Shown here piece after piece: positions 59,794-64,000 of a stretch of DNA of 64,000 nucleotides (position 1 is its first letter; each line of letters opens with the position of its first letter). The notes beneath the pieces were generated by a model that was given only the letters and a program-made list of their open reading frames with translations, made no database searches and was not told the DNA's origin. The position numbers and the translations under genes were made by a program. The stretch is from Pseudomonadota bacterium (GTDB lineage Bacteria > Pseudomonadota > Gammaproteobacteria > Burkholderiales > Burkholderiaceae_C): contig JAKARB010000001.1 in assembly GCA_021819435.1 (NCBI GenBank), forward strand, positions 186,001 through 250,000. Reading direction: 5' to 3'.

Positions 59794-60798
59794 CTAGTGC
59801 GCCTGCGAGGTGTCATGCAGGCGCGAGAGCCAGACATCGGCCCAATCGGTGCCCGGTGTCTTGGGCGTGAACACCCGGATCTGTAGATCCGGCTGGTGCT
59901 TCCGCTCTCTCTTCAAACGCCGCGCCAAGGCAAAACCGAAGAACTGCCCGTCGAACTGGCCATCCGCATCGTTGTCCGTGTAGACGCAGATGCTCTGCAA
60001 GGTCTCGGGCAGCCACAGCTTTTCCAGGTTGCCTGCGCTGATCCCCGACCAAACAGGCTTGCCGGTGGCCAGGTGAACAGCGAAGCCGGTCTCGATGCCT
60101 TCGGTGAGGGCCAACTCTTGATGAGCCTCGAAGAGTCGGATCGCCGCGCCGCTGATGCCGGCGGACAGAACCTTTTTGGCATCAGGCACGTCAGCCTTGC
60201 GGCCATCCTTCAGATAAGTCCGGTGCAGGGTGACGGCATCTCCGTCAGCGCCCTGAACGCAAGCCAGCATGGCGGGATACTCCGCCACCTTGCGAGACTT
60301 GCCACCATCCTTCTCGTAGTAACCGAGGCAGGGGTGCATGCGCAGCACCTTGGGGTAGCTGGGCAAGGACAAGCCTCGGCTCGACAAGTAGCGGTCCACT
60401 ACATCGCCCGGCGTCACTGGAAGGGCTTCCTCCCAGATCCGCTTCACCAAGGCCTTCATGCTGGCGGCCGATGGCTCGGACAACGAGACATGACGCATGG
60501 GCAGCGAGCCACCCACGCAGCGCTCCACTTCATTGAGCGCGCTGTTGAAATCCAGGCCTGTGACGGCCTGCAGCAGCTTGAAGCCGCCGCCAGCACCACA
60601 ACCGCGGCAGTGGTAGTTGCCTTCGCCGAACCTGTCGGTGTACTGGAATCGGTCCGTGCCGCCGCACATGGGGCAAGGCTGGTTGCGCTTCTTCAGGATG
60701 TGCTCGCCAACACCCAGGCTGCCCAGAATCTCTGTCCATCGGCCATGGGCTCGACGTTTGACGTCTTCAATGCGAGCCGCGTATTCCACGTTCTGCAT
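59794..60798 (-). CDS. DNA primase-like protein with zinc finger and Toprim domain
   Basis: A 334-residue protein. The N-terminal zinc ribbon has Cys42, 45, 64 and 67 (CPMCGGTDRF, YHCRGCGAGGG), as in phage and plasmid primases. The C-terminal Toprim domain shows ELALTEGIETGFAVH (catalytic Glu) and CVYTDNDADGQFDG (acidic DxD). No helicase domain is fused. It would prime ICE replication or the transferred strand in the recipient. The start at 60798 has GGAG upstream (ACGGAGTTGATC). Confidence 0.88.
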   Translation of the reverse strand: MQNVEYAARIEDVKRRAHGRWTEILGSLGVGEHILKKRNQPCPMCGGTDRFQYTDRFGEGNYHCRGCGAGGGFKLLQAVTGLDFNSALNEVERCVGGSLPMRHVSLSEPSAASMKALVKRIWEEALPVTPGDVVDRYLSSRGLSLPSYPKVLRMHPCLGYYEKDGGKSRKVAEYPAMLACVQGADGDAVTLHRTYLKDGRKADVPDAKKVLSAGISGAAIRLFEAHQELALTEGIETGFAVHLATGKPVWSGISAGNLEKLWLPETLQSICVYTDNDADGQFDGQFFGFALARRLKRERKHQPDLQIRVFTPKTPGTDWADVWLSRLHDTSQAH

Positions 60799-60820
60799 GA
60801 TCAACTCCGTATGGGGTGAA

Positions 60821-60905
60821 CCCACGGTGCACAGGATCGATGGATGTCAATCTCGAAAGGCTGCCGTGGGCGAAAGGCGGGATGTCTCGATGAAGAGACA
60901 CCCCG
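60821..60905. repeat. Inverted repeats between the primase and GHKL ATPase genes
   Basis: CCCACGG (60821-60827) and CCGTGGG (60864-60870) are inverted copies, followed by a hairpin CGGGATGTCTC-gatga-AGAGACACCCCG with one mismatch (about 60878-60905). A processing site or attenuator between co-oriented genes is possible. Confidence 0.5.
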
Positions 60906-60929
60906 CGCCAGTGCCGACGGCAATGCCGA

Positions 60930-62528
60930 TCAGCCGATCAATTCCAGTGAGTAGCCCGGCTCGCCGCCTTGTCCGACTTCAAGCTGGAAGCGCTTGCCGT
61001 GCAGCTTGGGATAGCGACCCAGCTGCAGGTGCTCAAGAAGCGAGCTGAGCGTTTGCACCGAATCGACGCAGCGCAAAAGCCGGATCAACTGAGCCAAGGC
61101 ATCCCTGTCGGACTCCAGGTCGCTTTCGAGGAACTGGTCATGCTCATTCATGAAAGCCGAGGCCTGCCTGACAGATTTACCGGACGGTTCATCCCGAGGG
61201 ATGTACAGGCAGCCCTGATGGAACAAGCCGTCGTCCGTGATGACCACGGCGTCCTGGCCCATCTGAAGCTTGATCGCCCCGCAAAGGAGGACGGTCGGCC
61301 AGATCCACCTGCCTTCCAGCTGTGTGCGGTGTTGCTCCGCCACAGCCTCGACCTCGATGGCTTCGTCCTCAAGGTAGCGGAAATGGGCTTGTGCCCAGTG
61401 CTCCGGGTGCAGACCCAGGGCCTCCACCAGGAGGTAGCCTTGCGCCCGTGCGAACATCCAGCGCGTGGCGTTCTCATCGTTCAGCCAATCGAGCACGACG
61501 AGCGTGAGCAGGCCATCCTCGACCGCCTGGCGTGTCGGAAAGAACTCGACGCGCTCCACGTAATCGATCGAATTGCCAGGGCTCTGGATGGGGTACGAGG
61601 TGATCTGGCTGCACACTTCGCTGGGCAGGATGTCCAGGTCGTTGAGCAAATCGAGGTGGCCCCAGGAGCGCATGGCCGAGTAATACATGTCGACGAACTG
61701 CGAGGCCGGCATCACGGCCTTGGCCGATGCAAGGGTGATGCGCCAGCAGGCCTTCAGGGTGGCCTCGATCCGGGGCCGCTGCAGATCCTCGTCGATCAGC
61801 TTGTCACGATCCGGGAGCCGGGCCATGAACTGCATGGGATCGAGGTGGACCACATTGACCTGATCGACCCGGAAATGGATCGGCCGCATCACGCAGAACC
61901 CCTGCAGGAACACGATGGTGTGGTGGTTGTACAGACCATCGTCGGCGCCCGTGAGGTACACCGTGCCCATCGGGGTCTCCATCATGGGGAGGTTGGCCTG
62001 GGCCAGCCGCCGTTGCAGCGGCTTGCCGTTGAACAGCACCTCGACAGGAAAGCCCAGGCAAAGGTTCTCGATGCGCGTGGGCAGTTCGGGCAGATCGACG
62101 CCTTGAAGCTCGATCTGCGTGCCGAGGATGGCCTCGTGGGCGCCCAGCGTCACGACTTCGAAGGAAGCCTTGTCCAAGGCTTGAGCGGTGTCGATGTCGA
62201 CTCGCCGATCGCCTGAGGTGACGATGCAGCGGCTGGCCGCATACAGACACTTCGAAAAACCGATGCCGAAGGGGCGCTCTTCCTCGCGGACGGCGACACC
62301 CCAACCCGACTCGTGGAAGCTGAGCAGCGTCTGGAAGTCGATGATGCCGCAGCCGTTGTCTCGGACGACAAGCAACTGCTTGGCCGCATCGTGGTTGAGT
62401 TCGATGTGGCGTGCGCCGGCCCGGCGGGCATTCTGGAGCAGCTCGGAGACGAGCGTGAAGCGGTCGCTGAAGGCGTGGCGTTGGTTGCGCAGCGCGCCTT
62501 CTTCATTGATTTGAACTTGAATGAACAT
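60930..62528 (-). CDS. GHKL-type ATPase of unknown function, ICE-encoded
   Basis: A 532-residue protein whose first 110 residues form a GHKL (Hsp90/MutL/histidine-kinase) ATP-binding site: N-box LVSELLQNARRAGA (Asn33), D57-N-G59-C-G61 in VRDNGCGI, and the lid glycines PFGIGFSKCLYAA (88-91). It lacks a kinase phospho-acceptor domain; the remaining 400 residues match nothing I know. Position in the ICE maintenance block suggests a DNA-processing or protective role (inference). The ATG at 62528 has GGAG upstream (ATGGAGAAGCATC). Confidence 0.8.
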   Translation of the reverse strand: MFIQVQINEEGALRNQRHAFSDRFTLVSELLQNARRAGARHIELNHDAAKQLLVVRDNGCGIIDFQTLLSFHESGWGVAVREEERPFGIGFSKCLYAASRCIVTSGDRRVDIDTAQALDKASFEVVTLGAHEAILGTQIELQGVDLPELPTRIENLCLGFPVEVLFNGKPLQRRLAQANLPMMETPMGTVYLTGADDGLYNHHTIVFLQGFCVMRPIHFRVDQVNVVHLDPMQFMARLPDRDKLIDEDLQRPRIEATLKACWRITLASAKAVMPASQFVDMYYSAMRSWGHLDLLNDLDILPSEVCSQITSYPIQSPGNSIDYVERVEFFPTRQAVEDGLLTLVVLDWLNDENATRWMFARAQGYLLVEALGLHPEHWAQAHFRYLEDEAIEVEAVAEQHRTQLEGRWIWPTVLLCGAIKLQMGQDAVVITDDGLFHQGCLYIPRDEPSGKSVRQASAFMNEHDQFLESDLESDRDALAQLIRLLRCVDSVQTLSSLLEHLQLGRYPKLHGKRFQLEVGQGGEPGYSLELIG

Positions 62529-62591
62529 GATGCTTCTCCATGTGTGGAGGCAAGATCCGTCCCTTGGCGGGACGAATCCGCCAAAAGGGGA

Positions 62592-62912
62592 TCAGTGGTC
62601 AGCCGGAAGGGCGACCTGCGGGGTGAACAACTGGCCCGCGCGCAAGGCTTCGATCACGCTGTGATCGGCGAACTTCGCGGGCAGTTGGTGCAAGGTGTTC
62701 AGGACTTGCCCGACTTCATCCAGGCGTTCAACCTGGATGGACATCGGGTGCCACTGAACGCGGTAGGTCAGCCAGTCGGCGCCGGCGATCACGAAGATCC
62801 GTCCCGCGCGGCCGGTCAGGACTTCGCTTTCCTTGATCAGGAATTCGATGTCCTGGGTGGCCTGGACGGGCAGCATCGGGACGCAGTTGGCGTGATGGGT
62901 GCGGGGCTGCAT
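62592..62912 (-). CDS. Hypothetical ICE protein, 106 residues
   Basis: A small soluble protein (MQPRTHHANCVPMLPVQATQ, GRIFVIAGADWLTYRVQWHP, ADHSVIEALRAGQLFTPQVA) without a recognised domain. CAGGAGGTCAC lies just before the ATG at 62912, a strong ribosome-binding site that decides the start. It precedes the GHKL ATPase gene on the same strand by 63 bp; that gap holds a hairpin CGTCCC-ttggc-GGGACG (62558-62574). Confidence 0.72.
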   Translation of the reverse strand: MQPRTHHANCVPMLPVQATQDIEFLIKESEVLTGRAGRIFVIAGADWLTYRVQWHPMSIQVERLDEVGQVLNTLHQLPAKFADHSVIEALRAGQLFTPQVALPADH

Positions 62913-62965
62913 GTGACCTCCTGAATGAGGGGGCGCCATGGATGACGGCGTCGGGATTGAATGGA

Positions 62966-63529
62966 TCAGGCAAAGAAGTCACCTTGAACGGACAACTGCC
63001 TGAGCTGCTCGTTGATCCACTGAGGGTTCTTGGCCAGCCGTGCTTCCACCCATTGGGGATTGACGGCGATGGCCTTGCGCACCCATTCGGGATAGCGGGC
63101 CAGCGAGGCGCTGAGCCAGTGCTTCAGGCAACCGCGGATGTGATCGCGGATGTCCTGGGCGTCCACCAGACCGCAATAGGCGATCGGGGACAGCGGACTG
63201 CAGCCGACCACGCGCAGGCAGCTCACGAAGGAGAAGGGCTGCTCGTCTTTCTCGCGCTCGGTGAAGACCCAGCGCAAGGTGTCGAACTTGTCTTCCAGTG
63301 GCGTCGAGGGATCGGCCAACTGGTTTACCTCCAGCAGGAGCCGCCAGTGCAGCAGGACGATGTCTTCCTCGCTCCAGTCGGGAGCTGTCGAATCGTCGTC
63401 GAGCATCGCGGCTATCGCGGTGCGGTCGGGCGGTGCGCTGTACAGGAATGCCGTGCTGGATGACGGCGGGAACATGGGCCCGGGCGAGGCCGGGTGCTTG
63501 TCCAGGTGAGACGTGCTCTTGTGCAACAT
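62966..63529 (-). CDS. ICE protein with four 11-residue Trp repeats
   Basis: A 187-residue protein of unknown function. Its C-terminal part repeats an 11-residue unit with Trp at 138, 149, 160 and 171 exactly (CLKHWLSASLAR, YPEWVRKAIAV, NPQWVEARLAK, NPQWINEQLRQ), which would form stacked helices of leucine/tryptophan-repeat type. The middle (SEEDIVLLHWRLLLEVNQLA) is also helical. GGAGGTCACG precedes the ATG at 63529. The same GGAGGTCAC sequence precedes the next gene at 62912. Confidence 0.75.
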   Translation of the reverse strand: MLHKSTSHLDKHPASPGPMFPPSSSTAFLYSAPPDRTAIAAMLDDDSTAPDWSEEDIVLLHWRLLLEVNQLADPSTPLEDKFDTLRWVFTEREKDEQPFSFVSCLRVVGCSPLSPIAYCGLVDAQDIRDHIRGCLKHWLSASLARYPEWVRKAIAVNPQWVEARLAKNPQWINEQLRQLSVQGDFFA

Positions 63530-63854
63530 CGTGACCTCCATGGATGAGTGGTGGTCACGGCAGACCCATCAGGGACGGTGGCCCCCACGGGTGATGAAAT
63601 CCTCCGGTATTGAACCGGTGGCGAAGAGATGACTCCAGGGCTGGCTTGTCAGCGGCGCAAGGCTGCTGTGATCGGTGTGCCAGCGACCGATCGAAGGAAG
63701 CATCCGGGGGGAGGGCGCTGGGTGCATGGCATGCACACGTCCTCACCTCGAACGCCACCTCGACGGGTCATGACGATCCATGTCGTCGGGGATTCATCTT
63801 GAAAGCTCCAGGGCTTGCCTTGTTTGAATGCAGGGCCAGCTGCTGCATGGAGCC
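63530..63854 (-). promoter_or_regulatory. Long palindrome-rich leader of the Trp-repeat gene
   Basis: It contains TCCGGTATTGAACCGGTGG (63603-63621), the motif ATGACTCCAGGGCTG (63629-63643) shared with the DUF932 leader, a partial copy CTCCAGGGCT (63806-63815), and the palindrome GTGCATG-g-CATGCAC (63722-63736). No coding frame is supported. Confidence 0.6.
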
Positions 63855-63883
63855 AAGGTAGCGCCGCCGCCAGGCCTGGTCAA
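63855..63883 (-). promoter_or_regulatory. Sigma-70-type promoter on the minus strand
   Basis: Read on the minus strand, TTGACC (63883-63878) and TACCTT (63860-63855) are separated by exactly 17 bp. It would drive the Trp-repeat gene and those after it through a leader of about 320 nt. Confidence 0.6.
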
Positions 63884-64000
63884 TAGCGATGGGGCGGTTC
63901 ATGGCGGCTGGCGCCGAAAGGGCCCGCAATTGGCGCTGATTTCCCATGGTGAGTGAAGCATCGCCTTCGGAAGATGGTGGCGACAGAGGCAGACCATGGG
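63884..64000. other. Right edge, no gene recognised
   Basis: No gene is supported in the last 117 bp. It may be upstream control sequence of the minus-strand unit or the end of a gene continuing beyond the window. Confidence 0.4.

Larger units (their letters stand above)
49683..64000 (-). mobile_element. Segment of an integrative conjugative element (MOBH type)
   Basis: From the DUF4400 membrane-protein gene to the right edge almost every gene belongs to the ICE backbone: DUF4400, TraD coupling ATPase, TraI-type relaxase, FlhD/FlhC-like activators, DUF932, zinc-finger/Toprim primase, GHKL ATPase and two unknown ICE proteins. A small metal-type cargo lies at 54,393-56,316. Neither integrase nor type IV secretion genes are in the window, and attachment sites could not be identified, so the left boundary is set by the last backbone gene. 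Confidence 0.75.

Overview
The window reads as chromosome of a GC-rich betaproteobacterium. Burkholderiales close to Comamonadaceae is my inference from codon use, a lipopeptide-siderophore locus of a kind known in that order, and an integrative conjugative element (ICE) with MOBH-type traI and traD. No rRNA, tRNA or CRISPR array was recognised.

Positions 1-47,900 form an iron-acquisition island dominated by a nonribosomal siderophore assembly line. On the left, a TonB receptor and an exported protein (minus strand) sit behind a Fur-like box. Next come a divergent Fur-family regulator, a 4'-phosphopantetheinyl transferase, a type II thioesterase and an MbtH protein. From a strong Fur box at 5,098 a plus-strand operon of about 36 kb runs to 41,013: dioxygenase, fatty acyl-AMP ligase/T/C starter protein, second dioxygenase, and three NRPSs. 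From the starter protein onward, each stop codon overlaps the next start. Domain order is FAAL-T-C / I-A-T-C-A-T-E / C-A-T-E-C-A-T / C-A-T-E-C-A-T-E-C-A-T-TE, seven modules in all. Pocket residues read by eye suggest acyl-His(beta-OH?)-X-Asp(beta-OH?)-Thr-Ser-Y-X, with X and Y probably cationic residues such as 2,4-diaminobutyrate. Export and uptake genes follow: a second TonB receptor, a PvdE/SyrD-like ABC exporter, a diaminobutyrate aminotransferase that could supply X, and a PepSY membrane protein that may take part in reductive iron release.

Positions 47,900-49,640 are a junction zone. A yybP-ykoY manganese riboswitch precedes a UPF0016/GDT1-type manganese exporter, followed by a collapsed IS66 remnant.

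Positions 49,683-64,000 are part of an ICE, read mostly on the minus strand. It carries a DUF4400 membrane protein, the coupling protein TraD, a MOBH-type relaxase without an obvious HD pair, a DUF1232/YnfA pair, a small MerR-controlled metal-type operon with a 19-bp-spacer promoter, FlhD/FlhC-like activators, and a run of ICE housekeeping genes (DUF932, zinc-finger/Toprim primase, GHKL ATPase, two unknowns). The gaps between those last genes are rich in palindromes, and two leaders share a 15-bp repeat. No type IV secretion genes or integrase lie in the window. The IS66 scar directly beyond the DUF4400 gene suggests that end of the element is truncated or rearranged.
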